From: DATJCV01 sp963707665
Lineage (GTDB): Bacteria; Pseudomonadota; Gammaproteobacteria; Burkholderiales; Burkholderiaceae_D
Length of the DNA stretch: 64,000 nucleotides
Direction: 5' to 3'
Assembly (NCBI GenBank): GCA_963707665.1
Contig: CAVPQU010000011.1
Span: forward strand, 310,001-374,000
Part shown: positions 1 to 9,062 of the stretch, piece after piece
Layout: every line of letters begins with the position of its first letter
Numbering within the stretch: position 1 is the first letter of the stretch
The notes under the pieces: model-generated
Told to the model about the DNA's origin: nothing
Seen by the model: only the letters and a program-made list of their open reading frames with translations
Database searches by the model: none
Program-made: the position numbers and the translations under genes

Positions 1-4
1 TGAC

Positions 5-38
5 GCCCCGGTTGCGTCGACAATCGGGGCATTTTTTT
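5..38 (+). terminator. Rho-independent terminator of the gene upstream of the window
   Basis: A 10-bp stem (positions 5-14 pairing with 21-30, one G-U pair) encloses a 6-base loop and is followed by seven T. It must end a rightward gene that lies outside the window, and it insulates the two-component genes that follow. Confidence 0.8.
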
Positions 39-152
39 AAGTCTGGCTTAACTCCACGCACCTATCATCGGCTTGTGGCCATCCTGCCTTGGGTGCGGCG
101 GAGTACACTATTTTCTATCGACCGGAAAGATTCACGTCCCGCGGGGGAGTTC

Positions 153-815
153 ATGCGTTTGTTGCTGGCAGAAGATGACACCATGATCGGCGATAGCGTG
201 CGTAAAGGCTTGCGCCTGGACGGCTTCACGGTGGACTGGGTGCGAGACGGGGTGGCGGCACAATTGGCGCTCGGTAGCGAGCTGTACCAGCTGCTGTTGC
301 TGGACTTGGGTTTGCCGAAAATGTCGGGCCTGGAGGTGCTGAAAGCAATGCGCCGCACCGGCAACCGGATCCCGGTACTGATCCTGACCGCGCGTGATGC
401 CGTTGCCGACCGGGTGGCTGGACTGGATGCCGGTGCCGATGATTACCTGGTCAAGCCTTTCGACCTGGAAGAGCTTGCTGCGCGCATCCGTGCCTTGCTG
501 CGGCGCCAGGCAGGGCGGGCGGCTCCCGAAATTCGGCTCGGTAACCTGAGTCTGAACCCGGCGACGCATGAAGTAAGGCTGCACGACCAGCCGGTGAATC
601 TGTCGGCGCGCGAATTTGCCCTGTTGCACGCTTTTCTGGATCGTCCCGGCGCCGTGTTTTCGCGTGCGCAACTGGAAGAAAAGCTGTATGGCTGGAACGA
701 GGAAGTCGAAAGCAATACGGTGGAGGTCTACATCCATGCGCTGCGCAAGAAGCTTGGAGCGGAACTGATCAAGAACGTGCGCGGTGTCGGTTACATGATA
801 CCGATTCCGCGATGA
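153..815 (+). CDS. qseB: OmpR-family response regulator, QseB/TctD-like
   Basis: DNA-binding response regulator of 220 residues. An N-terminal receiver domain shows the acidic pair (AEDD), the phospho-acceptor Asp in LLLLDLGLP (about residue 51), the conserved Thr in LILTARD and the Lys in LVKPFD. A C-terminal winged helix of the OmpR/PhoB class ends in NVRGVGYMI. I chose the ATG at 153 because it begins exactly at the receiver fold and gives the usual family length; the longer open frame upstream runs through the terminator region. Its stop overlaps the kinase start by 4 bases (ATGA), so the two are co-translated. QseB controls motility in enterobacteria; a link to the adjacent flagellar genes is only suggested by position. 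Confidence 0.85.
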   Translation: MRLLLAEDDTMIGDSVRKGLRLDGFTVDWVRDGVAAQLALGSELYQLLLLDLGLPKMSGLEVLKAMRRTGNRIPVLILTARDAVADRVAGLDAGADDYLVKPFDLEELAARIRALLRRQAGRAAPEIRLGNLSLNPATHEVRLHDQPVNLSAREFALLHAFLDRPGAVFSRAQLEEKLYGWNEEVESNTVEVYIHALRKKLGAELIKNVRGVGYMIPIPR

Positions 816-2116
816 AATCGATCAGGCGTACCCTGCTGCTATGGCTATCCGTCGGCCTGTCGGCGGGCGTACTGATGGCTGCAGCCTTGCTGTATTTTCA
901 GGCGCGCAATGAAGCCGACCAGCTGTTCGATTACCAGATGAAACAGTTGGCGGCATCCTTGCCGGATCGCGCGTTCGCGCCGCTGGCGCCGGAGCGCGCC
1001 GAACGACTGGCGCGCGAAGAAGATATCGTGATCCAGATCTGGGACAACACCGGCTTGCGCATCTACCGCTCGCATCAGCACACCGACTTGCCGCAGCGCG
1101 CCGAGCTCGGCTTTTCCGATGTGACGGTAGAGGGCAACCGCTGGCGCATCTACAGCACCCAGTTGGGCAATACCGTCGTGCAGATCGCGCAGCCGCTGGG
1201 CGCGCGGCGCGAAGTCGCGGCGCAGATGGCGATGAAAACAGTGGCGTTGCTGCTGTTGCTGTTGCCGTTCCTGGGCATGATCATCTGGGTCACCGTCGGG
1301 CGTGGTTTGGCACCGCTGCGGCGCGTCGCCAGCGATCTCGGCGTTCGCGATGTCGGCTCGCTGCGGCCGATTGAGGAAGCCGGTTTGCCGCAGGAAATCT
1401 GTCCCTTGACTTCGGCACTGAACGACTTGTTGGCGCGCCTGGAACATTCGATGGACGCGCAGCGCGCCTTCGTTGCCGACGCCGCGCATGAATTGAGGAC
1501 GCCGCTGGGCGCGCTCAAGCTGCAAATTCAGCTGGCTGAGCGAGCGTCCGACGCGACCGAGCGGCAGGCTGCCTTTGCCGACCTGAAGCGCGGCCTGGAA
1601 CGGGCGATTCATCTGGTGCAACAACTGTTGACGCTGGCGCGGCAGGAGCCGGGCGTGTCCGAGCGGGTGCGGCAGCCGGTCGATCTGGTGCTGCTGGCGC
1701 ATAGCGTGATTGCCGATTTCGCCTTGAGTGCCGATACCCGGCGCATTGACCTCGGCATCGGCAGCGAAACGCCGGCGACCGTGCAAGGCGATGCCGATGC
1801 GCTGCGCATCATGCTCAACAATCTGGTCGACAATGCGCTGCATTACACACCGGAAGGCGGCCGCATCGATCTGGCGGTGGAGGCCGACGCCGATGCCTTT
1901 TCGATCGTCGTGCAGGACAGCGGGCCGGGCATTGCGGAAGCCGAACTGACGCGGGTGTTCGATCGTTTCTACCAGGCCGGGGATACGCCGGCGAAGGGCA
2001 GCGGACTCGGGTTGGCGATCGTGCGGCAAATTGCAGTCGCGCATGGTGCGCAGGCAACGCTAAGCAATACCGGCCACGGCTTACGTGCCTGCGTGCGTTT
2101 TCCACGGCACGTCTGA
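812..2116 (+). CDS. qseC: Sensor histidine kinase, QseC-like
   Basis: Membrane histidine kinase of 434 residues, partner of the response regulator it overlaps. A first membrane helix (about residues 8-28), a periplasmic sensor segment, a second helix rich in leucine (about 145-163), a linker of HAMP type, then the H-box AAHELRTPLG with the phospho-acceptor His at residue 226. The ATPase domain has the N-box NNLVDNALHYTPEGG, the G1 box DSGPGIAEAE, and the G2 box GSGLGLAIV. All catalytic boxes are intact. The periplasmic signal cannot be read from sequence; QseC/TctE-type kinases sense small molecules. The kinase is followed by 247 bp without a gene before the flagellin. Confidence 0.85.
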   Translation: MKSIRRTLLLWLSVGLSAGVLMAAALLYFQARNEADQLFDYQMKQLAASLPDRAFAPLAPERAERLAREEDIVIQIWDNTGLRIYRSHQHTDLPQRAELGFSDVTVEGNRWRIYSTQLGNTVVQIAQPLGARREVAAQMAMKTVALLLLLLPFLGMIIWVTVGRGLAPLRRVASDLGVRDVGSLRPIEEAGLPQEICPLTSALNDLLARLEHSMDAQRAFVADAAHELRTPLGALKLQIQLAERASDATERQAAFADLKRGLERAIHLVQQLLTLARQEPGVSERVRQPVDLVLLAHSVIADFALSADTRRIDLGIGSETPATVQGDADALRIMLNNLVDNALHYTPEGGRIDLAVEADADAFSIVVQDSGPGIAEAELTRVFDRFYQAGDTPAKGSGLGLAIVRQIAVAHGAQATLSNTGHGLRACVRFPRHV

Positions 2117-2157
2117 GCCGAAACCCTTGTTTGCAGTCGCGGCTACGCCTGTTTGAA

Positions 2158-2168
2158 TGGAGTATATG
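2158..2168 (+). repeat. Solo half of the 65-bp intergenic repeat
   Basis: The string TGGAGTATATG matches the right-hand box of the repeat family seen in full at five other places. Counting back 53 bp, to the end of the kinase gene, no left box is present, so this is a lone or decayed half. It lies upstream of the flagellin gene. I see no convincing sigma-28 promoter in the surrounding 2117-2363 gap. Confidence 0.45.
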
Positions 2169-2363
2169 TCCGCAGGCGCAATTCTGGCAGACACATGCTC
2201 GTGTGAATGGCTGACGGCCGCCGAGTTCAGGCCGAGCGTGTTCAGCGCATGTCACAAAATACAAAATCGATTTAATGTTCCGTGCGCGTGGGTCGTCTTG
2301 TACAGGTGAGGGCATCAAATTGTGGTGCTCCGCAACTGACCTAAACCCATCGGGAGTAATTTC

Positions 2364-3530
2364 ATGTTAAGCCTTCACACCAATGCCGCCGCGCTGAGTG
2401 CACAGAATTCGGTCGGTTCGCACCCAAGGCCGTTTGTCGACGTCGATGACCCGCCTGGGCACCGGCTTCCGCATCAATTCGGCCATGGACGACGCCGCCG
2501 GCCTGCAGATCGCCACCCGCCTGAAAGCGCAAACCAGCGGCATGGCCGTCGCCATGCGCAACACGCAAAACAGCATCTCGCTGATGCAGACCGCCGAAGG
2601 CGCCTTCAACGAAGTCACCAACATGCTGATCCGCATGAAAGATCTGGCAACGCAGGCGGCGGACGCCTCGGCCACTACCAGCGACAAAACCGCGATGCAA
2701 GCCGAGTTCGACTCGCTGACGGCCGAGCTGAGCAACATCGTCGGCAATACCACGTTCGGCGGCGCCAAGCTGATGAACAAGGCTGCTACCACGACCGAAA
2801 TATCCGCTGCTGCTACCAAGGCTGCCGAAGACGCTGCTCGTGTAGACGATGGCCGACCACCGGCACCCAAAGACGATTTGGCCAACGCGCAAACTGCCTA
2901 CGATACCGCTTTGGCTGCTTTGGACACTACCGACGCGGCTACCGTTACCGCTCTGGCGACCGCAAATGTGACCCTGCAAGCAGCACAGAAAGCGCATGAT
3001 GCTGGCAACGGCGAACGCCGCCAGTTCCGCAGCTTACTCCACCGCAGCACAGGCAGCAGCTACGGCTGGCGATGGTAAATTCGCAACCTCGATGACCTTC
3101 CAGATCGGCGCATCGACCTCCGAAACCATGGGGATTGACCTGTCCGCCCAACTGACCGCGATGCACGATGCGCTGCACACCGCTTCGACCGGATACAACT
3201 CGTTTGGCGCAGCAATCGCCGTTCCCGGTACGGAACTGACCGCAGACGGCTCGGCATCGAGCCACCATCGACAAGCTGCAGGCAGCGATTGATTCGGTTG
3301 GCTCGCTCCGCTCCGCCCTGGGTGCGGCGTCGAACCGGCTGGAACACGTCGCCACCAACTTGTCGAACATGAGCACCAATGTCCAGGCCGCCACCGGCCG
3401 CATCATGGACGTCGACTACGCGGCGGAAACCTCCACCATGACCACGCAGCAGATGCTGATGCAAGCCGGCACCGCGATGCTCAAGCAAAGCAACGGCATG
3501 TCGTCGATGGTCCTGTCGCTGCTGCAGTAA
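2364..3530 (+). CDS. lafA: Lateral-type flagellin; reading frame broken by three apparent +1 insertions
   Basis: Filament protein of the flagellum. The start MLSLHTNAAALSAQNS is typical flagellin D0, preceded by a GGGAG ribosome site. The D0/D1 segment continues in the second frame (GTGFRINSAMDDAAGLQIAT), a short central region follows, and the C-terminal D1/D0 helix ends in SNGMSSMVLSLLQ. Frame changes fall near 2417, between about 2985 and 3000, and near 3262; each is repaired by dropping one base, and three such changes bring the final frame back to the first. The corrected protein would be about 387 residues, short as usual for lateral flagellins. As written it cannot be made; I suspect sequence error more than decay because the conserved ends are undamaged. 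Confidence 0.85.
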
Positions 3531-3586
3531 TTCCGCAGCCCGCAGCGCTGTCGCCGGCTTGACGGTGGCAGCGTCGGACCGATCGA

Positions 3587-3615
3587 GCCAACCGCAACGC
3601 GGTTGGCTTTTTTTT
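3587..3615 (+). terminator. Rho-independent terminator of the flagellin gene
   Basis: A perfect 9-bp stem (GCCAACCGC with GCGGTTGGC, loop AAC) is followed by eight T. It sits 57 bases after the flagellin stop and makes the flagellin a single-gene transcript, as is usual for highly expressed flagellins. Confidence 0.9.
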
Positions 3616-3658
3616 GGCCCCGGCGTCGGTTCAAAGCGCGCATGGAAATGGTTGATTT

Positions 3659-3723
3659 GGGAGTATGTTAATAAAATAACCAATTTATGTGCGAAATTAA
3701 TGCTTCATGTTGGGAGTATGTGG
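3659..3723 (+). repeat. 65-bp intergenic repeat, copy A
   Basis: Begins GGGAGTATG and ends GGGAGTATGTGG, with the two boxes 53 bp apart. The interior (ACCAATTTATG, then GCGAAATT) aligns without gaps to the other four copies. It lies between the flagellin terminator and the FliK-like gene. Confidence 0.75.
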
Positions 3724-3794
3724 ACCTCGCGAAGGCCTCTGCGGCCAGCCGCGGCGACATGATCTTTTGATTCTCGAAGAATGGCGGAGCAAGC

Positions 3795-4832
3795 ATGTGG
3801 ATAGACAAGGCTGCAGCCGTGATTGCCGCGCAGCTGATGGAGCCGCGCTCTGAACGGCATGGCCTGCGGCAGCTGGCCGTCGGCGACATCCTCGAACTGA
3901 TCGTCGAGAACATCGGCGAGGATGGCGTGCTGGGACGCCTGGGTGACGGCCGTCTGTTGCGGCTGGCGGGACTGGCCGCCAATCTGCGGCCGGGCGATGT
4001 CGTGTTGCTGCGCGTGCTGGCCGCATCCTCGAAGCTGGAACTGGGATTGCTCAACAGCGCGGCTCCGGGAGCACCGGCCGCGCCGGCGCCCGCTGCTCCC
4101 GAGCCGGCGGCGATGCGGCTGGACCAGGCCGCCTTGTGGCGGCAGATGGCAAGCTCGGCTCAGGATGCCGCGACTCTTGCGCTGTCGTGGCGGACGATGG
4201 TGCTCGGCCACCTGGCAACGCAGATGGCGGTGCGCGAGCAGGGCCGCGCCCTGCAAGCTCCGGGCACTCTGGCCGAGGCCGGTACCGTGCCGCTGCGCGA
4301 GGCGCCGCGCGCGCTGCCAGGCCTGGATATGGCGTCCTGGATGTTTTCGGTCTACGTGTGGGCTGGGCGCCGAGTGTGGCTCGGCCTGCTGGCCGGCGAA
4401 GAAGAAACAGCCGCGCCGCGCCGGCGGCATCCCGCCGGTCTTGCGCTGCGGATGCAATTGACGCTGCCCGGCATCGGCACCGCCAGTCTGCAGTTGCGGC
4501 AGGTAACGGGCGGCGTCCTGCTCGATCTGGCGGCGGACCAGGACGCTACCCTGGACGCCTTGCGCCGCGCCCTGCGGCAGATGGTCGTGGCGGTGGGGCG
4601 GGCCGAATTGCGGGTGCTGCGCTGCCGGCTGATGCGGGTCTTGCCGGACCCGGGACAGGCGCTGGATATCGGGCTCGCGCCCGGCGCCTCGCTGGCGTCG
4701 GCACTGTCGCCCGCGCTGTTTCGGGCGGCGGCGGAACTGGCGCTGCTGCTCTCGACGGCGCCGCGCGCGGCCTCAGCCGACGGTGCCGATGATGCTGACT
4801 TCGCGCTGTTCCGGGATCTCGTTATACGATAA
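3795..4832 (+). CDS. Proline/alanine-rich protein with weak FliK-like features
   Basis: 345 residues, function not certain. The N-terminal part (about residues 25-85) carries a pattern seen in FliK-type proteins: GDILELIVENIGEDG, then RLLRLAGLAANLRPGDVVLLRV. An Ala/Pro-rich linker follows. The C-terminal part (about 235-290) has the FliK-C-like run LQLRQVTGGVLLDLAADQ and then a helix. A second, better FliK is present at 19086, so this may be an accessory regulator of hook length or a flagellum-associated protein of another kind. No signal peptide or membrane helix. It stands alone between repeat copy A and the convergent flhA, overlapping the flhA 3' end by 60 bases. The assignment is inference from pattern and place. 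Confidence 0.5.
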   Translation: MWIDKAAAVIAAQLMEPRSERHGLRQLAVGDILELIVENIGEDGVLGRLGDGRLLRLAGLAANLRPGDVVLLRVLAASSKLELGLLNSAAPGAPAAPAPAAPEPAAMRLDQAALWRQMASSAQDAATLALSWRTMVLGHLATQMAVREQGRALQAPGTLAEAGTVPLREAPRALPGLDMASWMFSVYVWAGRRVWLGLLAGEEETAAPRRRHPAGLALRMQLTLPGIGTASLQLRQVTGGVLLDLAADQDATLDALRRALRQMVVAVGRAELRVLRCRLMRVLPDPGQALDIGLAPGASLASALSPALFRAAAELALLLSTAPRAASADGADDADFALFRDLVIR

Positions 4833-6860
4833 AACGTGCAGGCCCGGCGCGAACAGCCGCGCATAGCGCGCCAGCAGCGGCCTGATCTGCGGCATCACCA
4901 GCAGCAATGGCGGCGTCGCCTGCTGTTTCATTTGTTCGCGCGCAGCCGACATGTTGACCTGCAGCTGCGACAGCAGGTTGGGGTCGATCGGATAGTTGTC
5001 GAGTGCCACCTTGCCGCCTTGGCGCGCCTGGTTGAGTGAGCTGAGGAGCATGTTTTCCAGTTCGCCGCCGAGGTTGAAGGCCTTCATCTCCGGTTTCTGG
5101 CCGAACAGCGAGGAGACGATCTGGCGCCGCAGCGTGCAGCGGACTTCGGCCGCCAGCAGGATCGGGTCCTTGGTGGTTTCGGCGCTGTCGAGCAGGGTGG
5201 TGGCGATCGGCACAATATCTTTGAGCGAGACATTCTCCGCCAGCAGCACGCGGAACACGCGCAGCAACTGCGTATGCGTGAGCGCCTTGTCGAGCGCGGC
5301 CGCCAATTTTGGCGCCAGCGCAGTCAGCCGCTCCAGCACGGCCGCTATGTCTTCATGGCGCAGCAGTTCTGGCAGGTGGTCGCGGACCAGTTTCGACACG
5401 TGGGTGGCGATCGCGCCGGCTGGCTCCACCGGCTGGTATCCCATGCCTAGCGCGTGCGCCTTGTCTTCCGGCGCGATCCAGGTCACAGGCATGCCGTAGG
5501 CCGGTTCGATCCCCGGTATGCCGTCTAGCTGGCCGTACACGGTCGGCGACGGGATCGCCATCAGGCGGTCGGCGAACACTTCGGCCTGCGCTACCACGGC
5601 GCCGCTCAGCATCACCGTATATTGCGACGGTTTCAAGCCGAGGTCGTCGCGTACGCCGATCGGCGGCAGTAGCATCCCCAGCGACTCGCTCAGGCTTTGC
5701 CGTAGGCCCTTGATGCGGCGCGTCAGCGGCGCGCCTTGCGCGTTGTCGATCAGCCCGACTAGCTTGTAGCCGACCGTGATCGACAGCGGTTCGACCACCG
5801 GCAGGCTGTGCCAGTCAAGTTCGGCGTTGCGTTCTTCCAGCAGCGCCGCCTCGACCGCCGCCATGCCGGCCGCGGCTGGCCGCGCTGCGCGTTGGCCTAG
5901 CTTCCAGGCGACGAAACCCAATACCGCCGCGAAAGTCATGAACATCAGCCAAGGCATGCCTGGAACTAGCGCCAGCGCCACCATCATGCCGGCTGCGCTA
6001 TAGATGACCGAGGGCGAAGTCAGCACCTGGTCGCCGACCTGCTGCTCGAAATCGCCGGAGTCGCTGATGCGGGTCACTAGGATGGCGGCGGCGGCTGACA
6101 GCAACAGTGCCGGAATTTGCGCCACCAGGCCGTCGCCGATGGTCAACAGGGCGTACTGGCGGAAGGCGTCGCCGAATGATAAGTCATACATCAGCGCGCC
6201 GATCGCCACCCCGCCCACCATGTTGATGATGAGAATCAGGATGCTGGCAATCGCATCGCCGCGCACGAACTTCGAGGCGCCGTCCATGGCGCCGTAGAAA
6301 TCGGCTTCGGCGGCGACTTCCTGGCGCCGCGCCTGCGCCTTTTCCTGGTTGATGAGGCCGGCGTTGAGGTCGGCATCGATCGCCATTTGCTTGCCCGGCA
6401 GCGCATCGAGCGTGAAGCGGGCCGATACCTCCGAGATGCGCTCGGCGCCCTTGGTCACGACGATGAAATTGATGATCATCAGGATCACGAACACGACCAG
6501 GCCGACCACGAAATTGCCGCCGATGACGACATTGCCGAAGGCCTCGATTACCTGTCCGGCGGCGTGCGTGCCCTCGTGGCCGTGCAGCAACACCACCCGG
6601 GTCGAGGCGACGTTGAGCGTCAGGCGCAGCATGGTGGTGGCCAGGATCACGGTCGGGAACACCGAGAAGTCGAGCGGCCGCTTGGCCGACACGCTGACCA
6701 GGATCACGATCAGTGCCAGTACGATGTTGAAGGTGAACAGCACGTCCAGCAGCACCGGCGGCAGCGGCAGGATGATCATTGCCAGGATCATCAGCAGGAA
6801 CAGCGGCGTGACGAACTTGTGGCGCCGCACTTCGGCGACCATGCGGTTCAGGAAATTCAT
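4773..6860 (-). CDS. flhA: Flagellar export gate protein FlhA
   Basis: Largest subunit of the flagellar type III export gate in the inner membrane, which uses proton flow to drive export. 695 residues, the normal size. The N-terminal half carries about eight membrane helices; the FHIPEP signature is seen around SEVSARFTLDALPGKQMAID with the following cytoplasmic loop. The C-terminal half is the cytoplasmic ring domain that docks chaperones. First gene-product of a leftward run; its start overlaps the flhB stop by 4 bases. Its 3' end runs 60 bases into the convergent FliK-like gene. Confidence 0.95.
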   Translation of the reverse strand: MNFLNRMVAEVRRHKFVTPLFLLMILAMIILPLPPVLLDVLFTFNIVLALIVILVSVSAKRPLDFSVFPTVILATTMLRLTLNVASTRVVLLHGHEGTHAAGQVIEAFGNVVIGGNFVVGLVVFVILMIINFIVVTKGAERISEVSARFTLDALPGKQMAIDADLNAGLINQEKAQARRQEVAAEADFYGAMDGASKFVRGDAIASILILIINMVGGVAIGALMYDLSFGDAFRQYALLTIGDGLVAQIPALLLSAAAAILVTRISDSGDFEQQVGDQVLTSPSVIYSAAGMMVALALVPGMPWLMFMTFAAVLGFVAWKLGQRAARPAAAGMAAVEAALLEERNAELDWHSLPVVEPLSITVGYKLVGLIDNAQGAPLTRRIKGLRQSLSESLGMLLPPIGVRDDLGLKPSQYTVMLSGAVVAQAEVFADRLMAIPSPTVYGQLDGIPGIEPAYGMPVTWIAPEDKAHALGMGYQPVEPAGAIATHVSKLVRDHLPELLRHEDIAAVLERLTALAPKLAAALDKALTHTQLLRVFRVLLAENVSLKDIVPIATTLLDSAETTKDPILLAAEVRCTLRRQIVSSLFGQKPEMKAFNLGGELENMLLSSLNQARQGGKVALDNYPIDPNLLSQLQVNMSAAREQMKQQATPPLLLVMPQIRPLLARYARLFAPGLHVLSYNEIPEQREVSIIGTVG

Positions 6861-7996
6861 GACGGTGAAGCCTCGCTCAGATGGGATGGAACCGTGATTT
6901 CGTTGGGAAACGGCGGCTGCGCGGCGCGTCGGCCGGTGCGGAATGCTTGCAGTTGCAGAACGTAGTTGAGCACCTGTGACACCGCCTTGTAGAGCGGCGC
7001 CGGAATCTGCTGCTGCACCTGGCTGGTGTTGTAGATCGCCCGCGCGAGCGGCGCCAGCGGCATGACCTCGATGTTGTGTTCGGTCGCCACGCGGCGGATG
7101 TAGAGCGCCATTTCATCGACTCCCTTGGCCACCACAAACGGTGCTTCGGCGCGCGCCTCGTCGTACTTGAGCGCGACCGCATAGTGCTCCGGATTGACGA
7201 TCACCACATCCGCCGTCGGCACCGTCTTGCGCACGCCGCGGCGCGCAATCTGCTGCTGCAGCTGGCGAATACGCTGCTTGAGTTCGGGGCGGCCTTCGTT
7301 GCTCTTGTATTCGTCCTTGACGTCGCGCTTGCTCATGCGCTGGTTGCGCATGAAAAAGAACGCCTGGGCCGGGATGTCGATCAGAGCGAACAGGATGAAT
7401 ACCGCGCACAAGGCCATCAGGCTGTCGAGCATCAGCGCAGCGCCGCCGAGCAGCGCCCGGTCCAGCGACAAGCCTTGCAGCCGGACATAGTCGGCCGCGC
7501 CGCCGCGGCTGACATGCAGCAGCACCAGCGCGAGCGTGGTGGCCTTGGCGATGGTGGTCAGCACCTCGAAGCCGTGTTTAGCCGACACCAGCCGCCCCAG
7601 GTTCTTGGCCGGGCTGAGACGCTCCAGCTTGGGCATCAGGTTGTTGCCGCTGATGACCCAGCCGCCCGGAACCAGCGATCCCAGCACGATGCACAGCGGC
7701 ACCGCGAACAGCGGCAGGATCAGTTTGACCAGCAGCAGCAGTGCGCTCATGAAGGCGGTCGACAGTGCATTGTCGATCGCGCCTTCACTGTGGAGCGGCA
7801 GAAAACTGTAGGCGAACAGGCGCCGGAATTCTTCCAGGTAACCCGGCACCATGAAAACGAACAGACGCAGGCTGACCAGGATGCCGATCGCGGTCGAGAG
7901 GTCGCGCGAACGCGCCACCTGACCCTGCTCGCGCGATTTCTTCAGCTTTTGCGGCGACGCCTTTTCGGTTTTGTCGCCTGTGCTTGCCTCAGCCAC
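6857..7996 (-). CDS. flhB: Flagellar export switch protein FlhB, with NPEH in place of NPTH
   Basis: Substrate-specificity switch of the export gate. 379 residues: a charged N-terminus (EKTEKASPQKLKKSREQGQV), four membrane helices, and a cytoplasmic domain. In most FlhB proteins the domain cleaves itself between Asn and Pro of NPTH; here the motif reads IVNPEHYAVALKYD, so Thr is Glu. The N-P bond is kept, so cleavage may still occur but perhaps at another rate. Overlaps fliR by 8 bases upstream and flhA by 4 downstream. Confidence 0.95.
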   Translation of the reverse strand: MAEASTGDKTEKASPQKLKKSREQGQVARSRDLSTAIGILVSLRLFVFMVPGYLEEFRRLFAYSFLPLHSEGAIDNALSTAFMSALLLLVKLILPLFAVPLCIVLGSLVPGGWVISGNNLMPKLERLSPAKNLGRLVSAKHGFEVLTTIAKATTLALVLLHVSRGGAADYVRLQGLSLDRALLGGAALMLDSLMALCAVFILFALIDIPAQAFFFMRNQRMSKRDVKDEYKSNEGRPELKQRIRQLQQQIARRGVRKTVPTADVVIVNPEHYAVALKYDEARAEAPFVVAKGVDEMALYIRRVATEHNIEVMPLAPLARAIYNTSQVQQQIPAPLYKAVSQVLNYVLQLQAFRTGRRAAQPPFPNEITVPSHLSEASPS

Positions 7997-8774
7997 CGGC
8001 CCCTCCCATCTGAGCTTGCAGCATGTCGAGCACGCGCCAGGTCATGCGGATGTAGTGCTCCGGCACGAAGCGGATCATCTGCACCAGCATGAACAGGCCG
8101 AACATGGTGGCCACTGCGAAGCCGAGCGAAAACAGATTCAACGCAGGCGCGACACGATTGAAGAGCCCGAAGCCGAGCTGCACCACCATCGTCGAGAACA
8201 CGATCGGCACCGCCAGCAGCATCGCCGCCGCGAACACCCAGGCAAAGTTGAAAGCCAGCGCCTGCAGCGTCAGCCATTGGAAGCCGCTGCCGATCGGCCA
8301 CGCCTTCAGACTGGCACCGATCACGCCGGTCAGGATCAGGTGGCCGTCGATGGCAAAGAAGACCATGATGCACAGTACAGTCATGAACGTCGACACCACG
8401 TCGGAAGAGCTGCCGTTGACCGGGTCGTTCATCGTCGCCATCGACAGGCTCATCTGCGAGGAAATCAGGTAGCCCAGCACCGTGATCGCCGACATCGTGA
8501 AATGAAACGCCAGGCCCAGCACGCCGCCAATGACGGCCTGCTCGATGGTAGTGACCACGCCATGCAGGGAGAACGGATCGATCGCCGTGCTGCCGCGCGC
8601 CAGCGTGAGCGGCAGCATCACCACCGCCAGCACCAGCGACAGCATGATGCGGATCTGCATCGGCAGCGGGCCGTCGCCGAGGATCGGAGCGGCACTCAGC
8701 ATGGCCAGGATGCGGCAGAACGGCCACCAGAGCGCGCTCAGTAACGGCAACAGCTGGCTGAAGACGGATTCCAT
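7989..8774 (-). CDS. fliR: Flagellar export protein FliR
   Basis: Inner-membrane component of the export channel (FliP5-FliQ4-FliR1). 261 residues with about six hydrophobic helices; the N-terminus FSQLLPLLSALWWPFCRILA and the central run WLTLQALAFNFAWVFAAAM are typical. Separated from fliQ by 15 bases and overlapping flhB. Confidence 0.93.
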   Translation of the reverse strand: MESVFSQLLPLLSALWWPFCRILAMLSAAPILGDGPLPMQIRIMLSLVLAVVMLPLTLARGSTAIDPFSLHGVVTTIEQAVIGGVLGLAFHFTMSAITVLGYLISSQMSLSMATMNDPVNGSSSDVVSTFMTVLCIMVFFAIDGHLILTGVIGASLKAWPIGSGFQWLTLQALAFNFAWVFAAAMLLAVPIVFSTMVVQLGFGLFNRVAPALNLFSLGFAVATMFGLFMLVQMIRFVPEHYIRMTWRVLDMLQAQMGGAGG

Positions 8775-8789
8775 GAAGACGCGCAGGAC

Positions 8790-9062
8790 CTATCCGACCA
8801 AAGTGGCCGCGCGCTGGAAGATGGACACGCAAAAATCCATGAGATAGGCGATGATCCAGCGCCCCATCAAGGTGATCGCCAGCAGCGTCACCAGTAGCCG
8901 CGGCAGGAAGCTGAGCGTCTGTTCGTTGATCTGGGTGGCGGCCTGGAACAAGGCCACCAGCAGGCCCATGGCCAGGCCCGGCACGATCAGCAATATCACC
9001 AGCAGCATCACGATGCGCAGGCTTTCGCCCACCAGGTCGACGGCGATTTCGGGCGTCAGCAT
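8790..9062 (-). CDS. fliQ: Flagellar export protein FliQ
   Basis: Small export-channel subunit of 90 residues with two membrane helices (about 15-40 and 50-75) and the family pattern VGLALGLLVALFQAATQINEQ-like loop, here GLAMGLLVALFQAATQINEQ. Start codon overlaps the last base of fliP. Usual length. Confidence 0.95.
   Translation of the reverse strand: MLTPEIAVDLVGESLRIVMLLVILLIVPGLAMGLLVALFQAATQINEQTLSFLPRLLVTLLAITLMGRWIIAYLMDFCVSIFQRAATLVG

Noticed and set aside
845..2044. Long open frame on the minus strand (399 codons) opposite qseC
   Set aside because: Composition is that of a shadow in high-GC DNA (Gln/Arg/His-rich), with no domain and a well-supported gene on the other strand.
2117..2363. 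Sigma-28 promoter for the flagellin
   Set aside because: I found no TAAA-N15-GCCGATAA-like pair; TCAA and GCAACTGA at 2315-2340 are too far from consensus to report.
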